Shown here in pieces: positions 1 to 8,136 of a stretch of DNA of 64,000 nucleotides (position 1 is its first letter; every line of letters begins with the position of its first letter). Position numbers and translations under genes: made by a program. The notes beneath the pieces are model-generated. The model did not search any database, was not told the DNA's origin, and saw nothing but the letters and a program-made list of their open reading frames with translations. Origin of the DNA: Pontibacter flavimaris. Lineage in GTDB: Bacteria; Bacteroidota; Bacteroidia; Cytophagales; Hymenobacteraceae. The stretch is taken from positions 372,001 through 436,000 of the forward strand of contig NZ_LVWA01000002.1 in assembly GCF_001907195.1 (NCBI RefSeq), written 5' to 3'.

Positions 1-713
1 CTCATCTTTAAACCTAAGATTACCTCCACTATTGTATCTTCCTCTTGTTGGAAATTCCTTTGCCTTCATACGGGCAGATCTCCTTTCAACAAGCGGTATT
101 CAGCCTCATGTGCCCAATTCCTGGACTTGAAGAACGTACTTTTGTATGCCTGTGATGTATAGTCCTCGAATAGTCCGAAAGCAGGAAACTCTTCCACTTA
201 ATTGATCTTTCCGAGCGCTACCCCTAACTGGCCAAAGAGTTTAGAACTGTCTATACCGACACATAAACCCTTATGCGAGTTTGCGTAGTGAGACCACATC
301 AGGAAATTATCCTGCTTTGCAGATAGGCTCAAGATTCCAAAAGCTCTGTCAAACCTCTCCTGACTTTCCACGTTGTGACGCGCCAGGTGATGCTCGTCAA
401 ACAATAAATCTTCAGACTGGTGCTTATAAACATACTCGTGAATTTCTTTCTCAGTGAAATGAGGATAATTCAATTTAGCTAATTGAACATACTTTATAAA
501 AATCTTATCCGGGGTTAATTCCTTAGGATCATAGCGAAGCGGAAATGAGGCATCAAAAGGAACATTGAACGAGCAGGCGGGTGCCAGGAAAATCTCAAAT
601 TGAATTAACAAATTTTTATGAAATGAGTTTTCCCAATCCCTGTATTTATACAATATTCTTGGAATACCGTCCATGCTTGTAAAGATGAAACGCCTGTAGA
701 GATGCCGTATCAT
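1..713 (-). pseudogene. DUF2971 family protein broken by two in-frame stops (3' end outside window)
   Basis: The first 171 codons (713 down to 201) carry the DUF2971 pattern: LYKYRDW near the start and a WSHYANSHKGLCVGID block. A TAA at 198-200 ends the reading frame. Read straight through, the same frame continues with typical family sequence (VEEFPAF, then KSRNWAHEAEYRLLKGDL), meets a TGA at 66-68, and continues again (IVEVILGLKM) to the window edge. No frameshift is needed, so two base substitutions inactivated an otherwise intact gene. The first stop falls where the family usually has Tyr in a VNY-type motif. The start could be Met14 rather than Met1. The function of DUF2971 proteins is not established; they often occur in accessory and defence regions. 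Confidence 0.75.
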
Positions 714-896
714 AATACCTAATTATAGGTTTGATGATGCACATCTGTTTATGAACTTATAAATTAATCACTTTATAGCGTCTTTTCAGATTTGATTTAG
801 CTTGAGGCTGGGACTGAGCGCCTATTCAATGACTTTGCGCTCCATCTCTCTGTTAGCTTACACTTTGCCCTGTTGAACGAACAAACGTGCTTTAAC

Positions 897-2453
897 TTAT
901 TCACCTATGTTCACGATGAACTCATAGCTTCTGGCCACACATACACCGTTTTTCACGATAAAGCACTCCGCCCAGTGTGTCCCCTTATAGCTTGAGTACT
1001 CTTTCTGGTTTAGTCCTCCCTTGCCTAGTGTCCTAGAGTGATAAATGCCTCCTCTCAGTCCCTTGTTCTTCTCTGCCTCTTCGCCTGTATTCACTATCTG
1101 CCAATAGACATCAAACGGTTTAGGAACGTTGGTGGAGGCGACAAAGAAGATGTCACAATATTTAGGCACAATATTATTCCCTGTTAAAGTAACTCGCTTG
1201 CCTTTGCTGTTTTTGTAGTGACCATGTATTTCTACTTTATAGCGAATCACAACCGGCCACTGAGGCTGCTGCCTATGGGCTGCGTTTATAACAGCTAGCA
1301 AATAGGATGGCTGCTGGTACCTCTCAGTAATCAGGTTTTTGACACCAAGCTCTTCTACAGCCTCGTTAACCGATCGGGTGCCGAACAGCTCTTTGGAGTA
1401 TCTGTAAGCCTCGGTCAGATTGCATGACAGAAGAAGTGCAAAGTCCTCTTTGGCTTTCTCGAGCCATTCATAGAAGTTCTTCTCCCTTTCTGACTCTAAA
1501 AACCACCTGTCAGCGAAGTTTTCCTCAGGGTTAACAGGGTTGCCGACCCACTTGATGTACCTGTCAAGTGCTGGGCTGTATCTCTCCTCTATGAAGCTTT
1601 CCATGCGCTGGAGCACGTTGGAGAGAGCCAGGGCAACATCGGCCTCCCTATTATATGCCCTGGCGGCCAGAGTTGTGATGATGATGGAGATCGGCTTGCA
1701 TGGGTCTCCCCCATACATGATGTCCCTGTGCCTTTTAAGAAGCTGAACTACCCTCTGCAGGGGCTCTTTTCGCTTTTCGTAGACTGGGAGTGGCTCAACG
1801 GAGGCCCTGATGCTGCGGGACTCTAGCAGAGAAACTCTCGACCTTTCCTTGAACCATGCCGCATAGCCGAATGGATTGCTCTTCAGCCAGTTGGTCGTGT
1901 TCGTGTCAGATGTGTAATTCCCAAGCCGCTTGTCCGTGATACGGAGCGCCAGCTGATCCACCTGGCTTTGGTCCAAAGAGGCAAATGAACTCTCGAGCAA
2001 GGTATAGTGGCCGGTGCCTACGATGGCGGGCAGTATGTCCATGTGAAATTTAGCGGACTCAGCGTAAACGAGCGTCCAGCACCGGTTGCCTTCCTCATCA
2101 AGCATGCGTTTATAAATTTCATCCGCCTTCAGCTGCCCACCCACGGCATGCTTTAAGTGCCACTGAGCCCAGGCTGCTCCTTTTCCGCTTAACCTGCAGA
2201 CCAAGTCCACATCCAGCTCGTCATCCTCGATGAGAGGCCTTATCATGGTCCCTATCAGAAATGACCCCTGGGGTTTGATGTCAGGATTATAAGGACTAAG
2301 GGAGGAGCCTTCTTTCGACAGGTGTTTGGCAACAGCAGTATACCTGTCCACCACGGTTTGATATTGTGCCTCTGTAATGTCAAGGGCAGCGGCGATTTGC
2401 TCTAACAATTGACCTGTGCCTACTGTTTTTTTAAAAGGTGAGGGAAATAGCAT
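897..2453 (-). CDS. CBASS CD-NTase (cGAS/DncV-like nucleotidyltransferase) with AGS-C sensor domain
   Basis: 518 aa. This enzyme should make a cyclic oligonucleotide alarm signal on phage infection. The nucleotidyltransferase core is visible: GSFLIGT at residues 63-69, the metal-binding DVD at 81-83, and a third acidic residue D139 in FHMDILPA. The C-terminal part (about 385-518) has the features of the AGS-C domain: the CDIFFVASTNVPKPFDVYW and WQIVNTGEEA stretches, an LRGG, and a final THWAECFIVKNG...ARSYEF pattern. This domain is described as a fused sensor in CD-NTases. The gene is last in a minus-strand operon and starts 6 nt after the HNH-SAVED gene. No Cap2/Cap3 or HORMA/TRIP13 partners are present, so gene content fits type I CBASS. 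The exact nucleotide product cannot be read from sequence. Confidence 0.88.
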   Translation of the reverse strand: MLFPSPFKKTVGTGQLLEQIAAALDITEAQYQTVVDRYTAVAKHLSKEGSSLSPYNPDIKPQGSFLIGTMIRPLIEDDELDVDLVCRLSGKGAAWAQWHLKHAVGGQLKADEIYKRMLDEEGNRCWTLVYAESAKFHMDILPAIVGTGHYTLLESSFASLDQSQVDQLALRITDKRLGNYTSDTNTTNWLKSNPFGYAAWFKERSRVSLLESRSIRASVEPLPVYEKRKEPLQRVVQLLKRHRDIMYGGDPCKPISIIITTLAARAYNREADVALALSNVLQRMESFIEERYSPALDRYIKWVGNPVNPEENFADRWFLESEREKNFYEWLEKAKEDFALLLSCNLTEAYRYSKELFGTRSVNEAVEELGVKNLITERYQQPSYLLAVINAAHRQQPQWPVVIRYKVEIHGHYKNSKGKRVTLTGNNIVPKYCDIFFVASTNVPKPFDVYWQIVNTGEEAEKNKGLRGGIYHSRTLGKGGLNQKEYSSYKGTHWAECFIVKNGVCVARSYEFIVNIGE

Positions 2454-2459
2454 GTTCGG

Positions 2460-3608
2460 TTAGTAGTTTTGAATTTCAATAACTTGTCTAAAGCCCTCAG
2501 CCGCCGTGTTCTCATCATACAGCAGCAAGGACATATCTGCCTTGGGCATCCAGGAGCGGCCTAGCTCCACCGCTGCGCTAATAGGCATAGCAGGAAACAC
2601 GTGCAAGGGCACCTCAGAGCCGTACTGCGCCTTGATCTGATTCAGCAAAAGCCTGAGCTCTTTGCTAAAGCTCTGTAAATGTTTCATGCATTTGAGGAAG
2701 TCATTGAAAGGCTCTTCTGTAGTGAGGGTGAAGATCGCCACGTCCTCCCCAAGCACTCGGTGGATCCTGTCGTTGGTGATAGTAGCACTCAACGATAAAT
2801 TTAGGGCCACCTGTGCTTGCTTTTCCTTGGAGGAGTGGACAAAGTAGCGGACATCACTGTATTCACCATCTGGTTGCCATTTCCACGATTTAGGGTTGCG
2901 TATGGGCTGGTGAACTTCTGCGTGCTGGATGTCGTTGATCAGGGTCCCGAGCTTTACCAGAAGCGGAATCGGCGCAAAGGCAAAAATGGACAGGTGCTCT
3001 ATTTCTCCCCTACGCAGCCTTGGCTTTAGCTGCTCGGTGAAAAGGGTCTCTAAGCTCCTAATCTCTGACTGCCAAAAAAAGTCGTCTTTATCTCGCTGCG
3101 GACTGTTTCTCAAGCCTAAATCAATGGCGTGAGGGGCTGCCGGATAACGCTCAGGCGGCAAGTACCCTCTCACGGTCTCGAAGTTGAGAACAGGAGTATG
3201 CTCACCTACATTAGCGCGGTAGACAACAATATGACTCCTCTTGTCTACATCTATGTCGGTTAGTGCCTCAATCCTTTCCTCATGCTCGGCCTTCATTGCC
3301 TGAAGATACGCTACCGGATGGTTCTTAGGATCGGCTTCATCAATTCTGTTGTGGCACTCGTCACAAAGCAGCATAAGGTTTTCATAAGCTATCTCAAGTT
3401 TCTCGGAGAGCTCCTCGTCTCCACGTGGTCCATCTTCCTTAGCTGCAATGATATGAGAGATATAAGCCTTATTTATATCTTTCTGCATCAAGGAATCCCT
3501 CCACAGCACAATGTTGCACCCTCGGTACTGACAACGTCCCGCTGATTTCACCCACAGTTTTCTTGCCGTGCCCTGTGGAATGGCTTTTCTTGGTCTTTTA
3601 ACAGGCAT
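2460..3608 (-). CDS. cap5: CBASS effector: HNH endonuclease with SAVED domain (Cap5-type)
   Basis: 382 aa. The N-terminal part is an HNH nuclease: C26 and C31 (CQYRGC), H52 in YISHIIAA, N77, then C82/C85/H86 in LLCDECH, which fits a zinc-stapled beta-beta-alpha-metal fold. From about residue 150 to the end it matches a SAVED domain (LSIFAFAPIPLLVKLG; HVFPAMPISAAVELGRSW; MSLLLYDEN), the pocket that binds the cyclic nucleotide made by the neighbouring CD-NTase. In characterised Cap5 proteins ligand binding drives oligomerisation and destroys DNA, killing the cell. It is placed directly before the CD-NTase (6 nt gap) and 75 nt after the 89-aa gene. Family assignment is strong; ligand identity is unknown. 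Confidence 0.88.
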   Translation of the reverse strand: MPVKRPRKAIPQGTARKLWVKSAGRCQYRGCNIVLWRDSLMQKDINKAYISHIIAAKEDGPRGDEELSEKLEIAYENLMLLCDECHNRIDEADPKNHPVAYLQAMKAEHEERIEALTDIDVDKRSHIVVYRANVGEHTPVLNFETVRGYLPPERYPAAPHAIDLGLRNSPQRDKDDFFWQSEIRSLETLFTEQLKPRLRRGEIEHLSIFAFAPIPLLVKLGTLINDIQHAEVHQPIRNPKSWKWQPDGEYSDVRYFVHSSKEKQAQVALNLSLSATITNDRIHRVLGEDVAIFTLTTEEPFNDFLKCMKHLQSFSKELRLLLNQIKAQYGSEVPLHVFPAMPISAAVELGRSWMPKADMSLLLYDENTAAEGFRQVIEIQNY

Positions 3609-3683
3609 AATAGGTATTACTTCTCGATCTCCCCGGCAGTGTTCATCTGCAGAACGTTTCGTGTTATAATGAATTTGAAAGGT

Positions 3684-3953
3684 TTACACTAACAGCTTTA
3701 AGAGTTTTATGGCTATTGAGCCGAACTTTTCGCTGTTTTCCTTCAGTTTAAGGACTTTCTGGTTGTCGTTTGTTCCGGAATTGACAAGGGCTATCAGCTC
3801 CAGTAGCTTTTCCTTGTCAGCTTTCTCAGGGAAAAGCTCCTCGATTTCCTCCTCCTTAAGTCGGGTGATGCCAGAGATTATTGCCTGGTACTCCTCATCT
3901 GTTTGCTGCTGCGCCCTGCGCGCAGCGGCTGCATACTTATTCGGCTTTGCCAT
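3684..3953 (-). CDS. Small charged hypothetical protein in the CBASS-like operon
   Basis: 89 aa, no family recognised. The N-terminus is rich in Ala, Arg and Gln (KYAAAARRAQQQTDEEY), followed by an acidic, helical-looking stretch (LKEEEIEELFPEKADKEKLLELIALV) and a Lys/Leu-rich end. No signal peptide or membrane segment is seen, so it is probably cytoplasmic. Its start overlaps the end of the lipoprotein gene by 17 nt, which argues for translational coupling and a shared task with the lipoprotein and patatin. A regulatory or scaffold role is possible but not shown. Confidence 0.65.
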   Translation of the reverse strand: MAKPNKYAAAARRAQQQTDEEYQAIISGITRLKEEEIEELFPEKADKEKLLELIALVNSGTNDNQKVLKLKENSEKFGSIAIKLLKLLV

Positions 3954-4599
3954 TTGTTACTTTGTTTACTTTTTCCTTGAAATCGTTTACTAGGCTAGGG
4001 ATGTCCTCAGCTTTTGCTCCTGCCTTCAGCATTTTCTCCATTACCTGGTTTACCTTGTCAATGGGTATCAAGCTCTCCGTGTCCACATTGAGCTGCCGCT
4101 GTAGCTGCTTCCGTGTTTCAACTACCTCCGCAGCAGATCCCAGATGAGCTGTCAAAGCTCGATTCACATGCAGCATTTCCTGGTAATGCGCCTCGACTTG
4201 GCTGCGGATAAGTCTGTCCATCTCATCAACGGCTTTCATCATGGAGCTTCTCCGTCCATCAATGATCGGAATTGCTGCCTGGGCAAACTCTATGATTTCT
4301 GTCCCCTTTTCCTCATCGGTGCTGGCAGACTGTATGTTAGCTAAGACTCCAGACTCTTTAACAAAATTGGCCGTGAAGGAGGGAACATAATCTTCCTCCA
4401 TGAACTTGTCCACCTTGTCCTTCTGTAGACGGGTGTATTGGTCCAGCAGTCTCAGGTGGGACACGCGGGCATGCAGGATCATTTGCGTCAGCTCACCGCT
4501 GAGCTCAACGGAGGCCTTGGGGATAGTGACACAGCTCGTTATGAGCAGCAGCATTGCGGCTGCGCACAACGATAGTGTTCCTCTCAATGATTTTCTCAT
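3937..4599 (-). CDS. Lipoprotein of unknown function coupled to a patatin phospholipase
   Basis: 220 aa. The N-terminus is a lipoprotein signal: charged MRKSLRG, a hydrophobic run, then a lipobox ending LITSC with Cys23, so the protein should be membrane anchored outside the cytoplasm. The remainder is mostly helical and charged, with likely coiled-coil stretches (for example HLRLLDQYTRLQKDKVDKF and EVVETRKQLQRQLN). Its start overlaps the patatin stop by 4 nt (ATGA), and its end overlaps the 89-aa gene, so the three are tightly coupled. A periplasm-facing lipoprotein in a CBASS-like operon is unusual; it could sense envelope damage or pair with the phospholipase at the membrane. No family name is recognised. 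Confidence 0.75.
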   Translation of the reverse strand: MRKSLRGTLSLCAAAMLLLITSCVTIPKASVELSGELTQMILHARVSHLRLLDQYTRLQKDKVDKFMEEDYVPSFTANFVKESGVLANIQSASTDEEKGTEIIEFAQAAIPIIDGRRSSMMKAVDEMDRLIRSQVEAHYQEMLHVNRALTAHLGSAAEVVETRKQLQRQLNVDTESLIPIDKVNQVMEKMLKAGAKAEDIPSLVNDFKEKVNKVTNGKAE

Positions 4600-5651
4600 C
4601 TTGATTCATTGATAGTGTAAAGAGGAAGGGCGTATTCCACAGGGTCAGAGCTTTGCAGCAGCACCTCCACGATTCGGTCCAGTTCCTGAGAGCAGTTCTG
4701 CGCCGTCTCGATTCCCACTTCGACTAATGCCTGTATGTTTGGTTGCCTGGCATCGTCCATTTCCAGATTGGCGTTCCCCATTCTGGATGGTTGGATCCGC
4801 ACGTAGTTGTCCCCGTGCCCACCTGCTGAGAATATCTTTTTCAGGTGGTAGTCTGTGGTTTCGGAGGCACCTGCCATCATGATGTCGATCACCGGCCGAA
4901 TCCATCCGATGGCACCCCAGTCCTTTGCATTAGGATACCTATAGGGCGTATGCTCACTGCCTGTGCCTATAGAGACGATGAACATGTCCTTAGCGCTTGG
5001 TTTACCCACTGCGTTGCGCACCTCCGAGTAAGCGCAAAGTGCAGGATTGTTGGCAAAGACCCCGCCGTCCACCAATGGGTAACTTATCCCACTGCATGAC
5101 CTGACTAGGGCTGCCTCAAAATAGGTAGGCGCGGCGGAGGTGGCACGGCACACGTCCCGGACCAGGAAGTCCCCTCCGTTCCCCTTCTGCGCGAAGTCAT
5201 GCTGAGCGAAAAAGTGAGAAACTCTCCGTTCGATATCGTAGGCAGGGATCAGACAGGGTTTCAGCAGCTGGCTCAGTCTCAGGTCGCCAAAGTAGCCTTC
5301 CAGCAGGGACTCAAGAGCCGAAGCGTTATATTTCTCGTCCATCGTGCCGAAACCTGAGTGTATATTTTGCCACATACTCACATCGAAAATTTCTTTTCCG
5401 TTCTCCACATAGAGGTCAACTGCCTCTTTGGCAGAGAATCTGGCTTTCGTAGGGTCCCCATTTGAAGGGCAAAGGCTGATACAGGTCAGTATGCCGCCTG
5501 TACTGGTTCCAGCGAAGAAGTCAAAGTAGTCAGCAATGCGTGCCTGGGGATTACCTGTCCTTACCTGTAGTTTCTCCTCAAGAGCAACCAGCACTTGACC
5601 GGGTATGATGCCGCGAATACCGCCGCCGTCAATTGATAGAATTTTTTTCAT
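4596..5651 (-). CDS. capV: Patatin-like phospholipase, CapV-type effector
   Basis: 351 aa, a cytoplasmic patatin lipase. The oxyanion loop DGGGIRG is at residues 8-14, the nucleophile elbow GTSTG at 48-52 (Ser50), and the catalytic Asp is D195 in VDGGVFANNPA. The sequence and length fit CBASS CapV phospholipases, which break down membrane phospholipids when bound to a cyclic dinucleotide. It is the first long gene of the operon and overlaps the lipoprotein gene by 4 nt. Two explanations are open: a second effector for the same CD-NTase, or the head of a separate patatin-lipoprotein-small protein module. The catalytic assignment is strong; dependence on this CD-NTase is inferred from position. 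Confidence 0.85.
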   Translation of the reverse strand: MKKILSIDGGGIRGIIPGQVLVALEEKLQVRTGNPQARIADYFDFFAGTSTGGILTCISLCPSNGDPTKARFSAKEAVDLYVENGKEIFDVSMWQNIHSGFGTMDEKYNASALESLLEGYFGDLRLSQLLKPCLIPAYDIERRVSHFFAQHDFAQKGNGGDFLVRDVCRATSAAPTYFEAALVRSCSGISYPLVDGGVFANNPALCAYSEVRNAVGKPSAKDMFIVSIGTGSEHTPYRYPNAKDWGAIGWIRPVIDIMMAGASETTDYHLKKIFSAGGHGDNYVRIQPSRMGNANLEMDDARQPNIQALVEVGIETAQNCSQELDRIVEVLLQSSDPVEYALPLYTINESR

Positions 5652-5817
5652 TGGCTAAAAAGTTTAATTTAAGTAAATACACTAAGTGCCCTTTAACTGG
5701 CCTAAACCCGAGAGCACACATTGATAAGGCTGTTGTTGTGCCTTGAGTAATAAATGCAAGAGAACCGGTGCTCTCCTGTCTATGTTACCCATAGGCGCAA
5801 CAGCAGCTCTCGCAAGG

Positions 5818-5991
5818 TTATTTTTCCTTACGCACACCCTTAAAAGGCTTACCATCGGACTTCTGGTCCATGAAGCGACCAGTATTTGAATCACGTTTCA
5901 CCCAGCGGTCGTTTTGCGGGTTGTAAGTCTGGGAGCGCTCTCTTACGGCTCCGTTTCTGTGGCCATCCCCGGCCGGTTTGTTAGTTGCCAT
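5818..5991 (-). CDS. Small conserved basic protein upstream of the patatin gene
   Basis: 57 aa from the ATG at 5991. An earlier in-frame Met at 6024 would add an AT-rich, poorly coding extension, so the later start is preferred. The protein is very polar and basic, with GDGHRNGAVRERSQ near the start, NPQNDRWVKRD in the middle and KPFKGVRKEK at the end. I recall this pattern as a widespread small protein of unknown function found near defence genes, but cannot verify it here. There is no membrane segment or signal peptide. It is co-oriented with the CBASS-like operon, 166 nt upstream of the patatin start. That gap contains an 8-bp inverted repeat (GAGAGCAC / GTGCTCTC). Confidence 0.65.
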   Translation of the reverse strand: MATNKPAGDGHRNGAVRERSQTYNPQNDRWVKRDSNTGRFMDQKSDGKPFKGVRKEK

Positions 5992-6424
5992 AAACAATTC
6001 GTTTAAAAAGCTATTTATCACCATAGATCACACAGCCCGACTTGGCGCATGGATATCCCTTGGCCATTTAAATGGCTAAGAATTGCTGTGACAGCACGCG
6101 TTGCTTTATAGATCCTAAATGGCAGGATGCAGCATACCTCCTGTGTTACGGAGCTGCCCACAGCACAGCTGTGGATACAGGTATCCGTGATGCAAGGATG
6201 TCACCCATGCCAATTCATGATACATGTATGTCTCTGGCCCATGTACCGTTTTGATTCCAACATGCAGGTTTTACTGTTTCGTCATATAAGAGCTCTAAAA
6301 CCTTTGCCTGACTTTATTGAGGTGCAGACGAATGACCTATGGTGCTTAAAAACGCACCGCAACTGTTATAAGTGAAAATAGCCGGGAGGGCAGGCTGGCT
6401 AAACCAAGTGAAGAATTCAGAGGT
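5992..6424. other. Non-coding stretch, nothing recognised
   Basis: About 430 bp upstream of the 57-aa gene. Short open frames exist on the plus strand but have no protein-like composition or family resemblance. The promoter of the 57-aa gene must lie at the left edge. A TAGCTTTT word about 15-25 nt before its ATG resembles the Bacteroidota -7 element with one mismatch. Confidence 0.4.
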
Positions 6425-6455
6425 ATTGCAAATTGCAACCTTATTGTTACCTTTG
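6425..6455 (+). promoter_or_regulatory. Bacteroidota-type promoter for a putative small RNA
   Basis: TACCTTTG at 6448-6455 matches the -7 consensus TAnnTTTG exactly, and ATTG at 6425-6428 sits 19 nt upstream where the TTTG element at -33 is expected. No coding region follows on the plus strand, only the hairpin-rich segment that ends in a terminator about 100 nt later. Confidence 0.6.
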
Positions 6456-6461
6456 CGTTCC

Positions 6462-6561
6462 CATTATTGAAGTCCCTAACTTCACTCCAGAATCCTGCAA
6501 GATTCTGACCCAAAGAAACCAGCAAACTATGCTAGCATAGATGAGCTGGTTTTGTTTTTTT
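6462..6561 (+). ncRNA. Putative stand-alone small RNA
   Basis: A roughly 100-nt segment lies between a good promoter (-7 element 6448-6455) and a good intrinsic terminator (6518-6561). It contains a first hairpin (AGAATC / GATTCT, about 6489-6505) and then the terminator stem, which encloses a perfect 12-bp palindrome TATGCTAGCATA (6528-6539). No start codon with a plausible protein is present. The neighbours point away from it: the CBASS-like operon to the left and the toxin-antitoxin operon to the right are both on the minus strand, the latter ending at 6768. It does not resemble an RNA family that I know. The start position is estimated from the promoter. Confidence 0.5.
6518..6561 (+). 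terminator. Intrinsic terminator of the putative small RNA
   Basis: Stem ACCAGC (6518-6523) pairs with GCTGGT (6545-6550), with an inner palindrome at 6528-6539, followed by a T-rich tract (TTTGTTTTTTT). It is oriented for plus-strand transcription. Confidence 0.65.
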
Positions 6562-6767
6562 GTACTAAAGCAAGAAACATGCCATACATTTGCCTATTTC
6601 TATATATTATTAATATTTCTTTAAATTCCCTATTCTAAGATATATGCCATCACTTAGGTGTAAATGGCACGAGCATAAACAGCCATATTGTCATAAACCA
6701 TAAAGTGCTTGTCACCTTTCCACAAGCACAAAGCAGTGCTACAGCTTTTCTGGAAGGCGAAGCAGGA

Positions 6768-7772
6768 TCAGCTAAAATGCTTAAGTTTAAAAGCGTGCTT
6801 CTGGTAACTGATTAGTTTCCGGTCCTCATAGTTTTTAATCCAAGCATCTTCCTCATGGCTTATCTCAACCAGATCAGAGGTTGATATTTTCCCAAAATTG
6901 GACCTTACTTTCTCCATAACGGACAGCTCCGCAGCACTAAATAGGGAAGCATCAAACGGCTGTAAACCTGAGAAGCTTTCCGCCACGTAGTCTGCTACCG
7001 ACCTTTGTTCAATGGAAACCAAGCCATCTTCCTGTAACTTCACGTACAGCTTGTCATATTCGGCAGGCACCGGTCCGAACTTAATTGCTCTGTACTCAAG
7101 ACCCGTTATGGAGTAACCGGTCCGCTTGTAGCAGCCGAAGTCCGCGTAGAAAAGCAACTTGTTCAGCTTTGTCTTGGTGACTCCTAACGTTTGGCTAAAG
7201 TATGAGATAATCTGGGCCACCTTATAGAAGTCCGGCTTATGAAAACCTGAGTACTCGCTGGGCAAATCGTCATGCGTTATCTGTCTTACCAGCAGGTATT
7301 CCCAAAGATTTTTTTCCCTATGCTCAATAAGCTTTTTAGCTCTCTGCTCAAATTTCTCCGTTTCCGAAAGGCTAAGCAAATGCTCGCTTGCCTTCACCTG
7401 CTTTATGAAATCCTCCGGCTCTCTAATGGCTAGGATAAGTCGGCCGTTAGCTACGGATGGAATCTCTCCGGTCTCATATAGTCTATACTGATTGGCACCA
7501 AATCCCAAGATTAAAGACATCTTACTAGCCGACACACCATACTGCTCCCGGATCTCCTTGATCTCGTCTGGAAACGGGATGCCGTATCTTTCACGGTACT
7601 GGTTGTATACCTGGTTCAGGTTGATGGAATCAAGTATGTCATCAGTGAACTGCTCTCCGCTGTCTTCGCACAAATAATAATGGTACATTACCTCAAACTC
7701 CTCCTTGCGGAATGGCAATTTTGCCGACTCCATCACTAACTTCATCTCTTTACCTGTTATTGGGCTTTGCAT
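6768..7772 (-). CDS. SocA/Panacea-domain antitoxin with MqsA-like HTH N-terminus
   Basis: 334 aa from the ATG at 7772, which directly follows the toxin stop; the upstream Met at 7817 lies inside the toxin gene. The N-terminal part has an MqsA/YgiT-like arrangement (SPITGKEMKL; FRKEEFEVMYHYYLCEDSGEQF) in which the usual zinc cysteines are mostly lost. An XRE-type helix-turn-helix follows (REQYGVSASKMSLILGFGANQYRLYETGEIPS). The C-terminal half is a SocA/Panacea domain (TKTKLNKLLFYADFGCYKRTGYSITGLEYRAIKFGPVP). Panacea antitoxins neutralise diverse toxins, and the HTH suggests autoregulation of the operon. It is second in a two-gene operon. Its role, island maintenance or anti-phage abortive response, is inferred. 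Confidence 0.82.
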   Translation of the reverse strand: MQSPITGKEMKLVMESAKLPFRKEEFEVMYHYYLCEDSGEQFTDDILDSINLNQVYNQYRERYGIPFPDEIKEIREQYGVSASKMSLILGFGANQYRLYETGEIPSVANGRLILAIREPEDFIKQVKASEHLLSLSETEKFEQRAKKLIEHREKNLWEYLLVRQITHDDLPSEYSGFHKPDFYKVAQIISYFSQTLGVTKTKLNKLLFYADFGCYKRTGYSITGLEYRAIKFGPVPAEYDKLYVKLQEDGLVSIEQRSVADYVAESFSGLQPFDASLFSAAELSVMEKVRSNFGKISTSDLVEISHEEDAWIKNYEDRKLISYQKHAFKLKHFS

Positions 7773-7773
7773 A

Positions 7774-8127
7774 TTACTTGCTTTTGAAAGGGTACACCAT
7801 TGGCTTTTCGGCCACATGAAACGAAATACAAATCACATTGGAGCCCGGCCGGCCCATGGAAACCTTAATATAGACCTCTTTTTTGCGTATGACTTTGCCA
7901 AACACCCACATTGGAGCAACACCATATAGGGTATCCTCCAGCGGTCCTTCACAGTAGTCATTCAGCTCGAGTTCCTCAATAATCTCCCTTCTGCTTGTTG
8001 GGGTAATCTCTAGCTCAAGTAAGGCTCTGCTATTTTTTCCTCGCTCATCTCGGAAGAGAATACTGAATACGCTCAACTTTGTGTGGAAATCGCTAAGGAA
8101 TCTCTTTACATCCTCTCTACTTACCAT
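7774..8127 (-). CDS. Putative toxin of the SocA/Panacea-type toxin-antitoxin pair
   Basis: 117 aa. I recognise the overall pattern (DYCEGP, MWVFGK, EVYIKV, ICISFHVAEKPMVYPFK) as a Bacteroidota family that usually precedes a SocA-domain antitoxin and is annotated as a toxin component. It may belong to the MqsR/RelE-like mRNA interferase group, but no catalytic residue can be assigned with confidence. The stop is 1 nt before the antitoxin start, so the two are translationally coupled with the toxin first. A promoter lies just upstream (8137-8168), leaving a very short leader. Confidence 0.65.
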   Translation of the reverse strand: MVSREDVKRFLSDFHTKLSVFSILFRDERGKNSRALLELEITPTSRREIIEELELNDYCEGPLEDTLYGVAPMWVFGKVIRKKEVYIKVSMGRPGSNVICISFHVAEKPMVYPFKSK

Positions 8128-8136
8128 TCCTTAACG

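Noticed and set aside
6072-6375. Plus-strand open frames of 60-82 codons between the 57-aa gene and the putative small RNA
   Set aside because: No start context, no family resemblance and random-looking composition.
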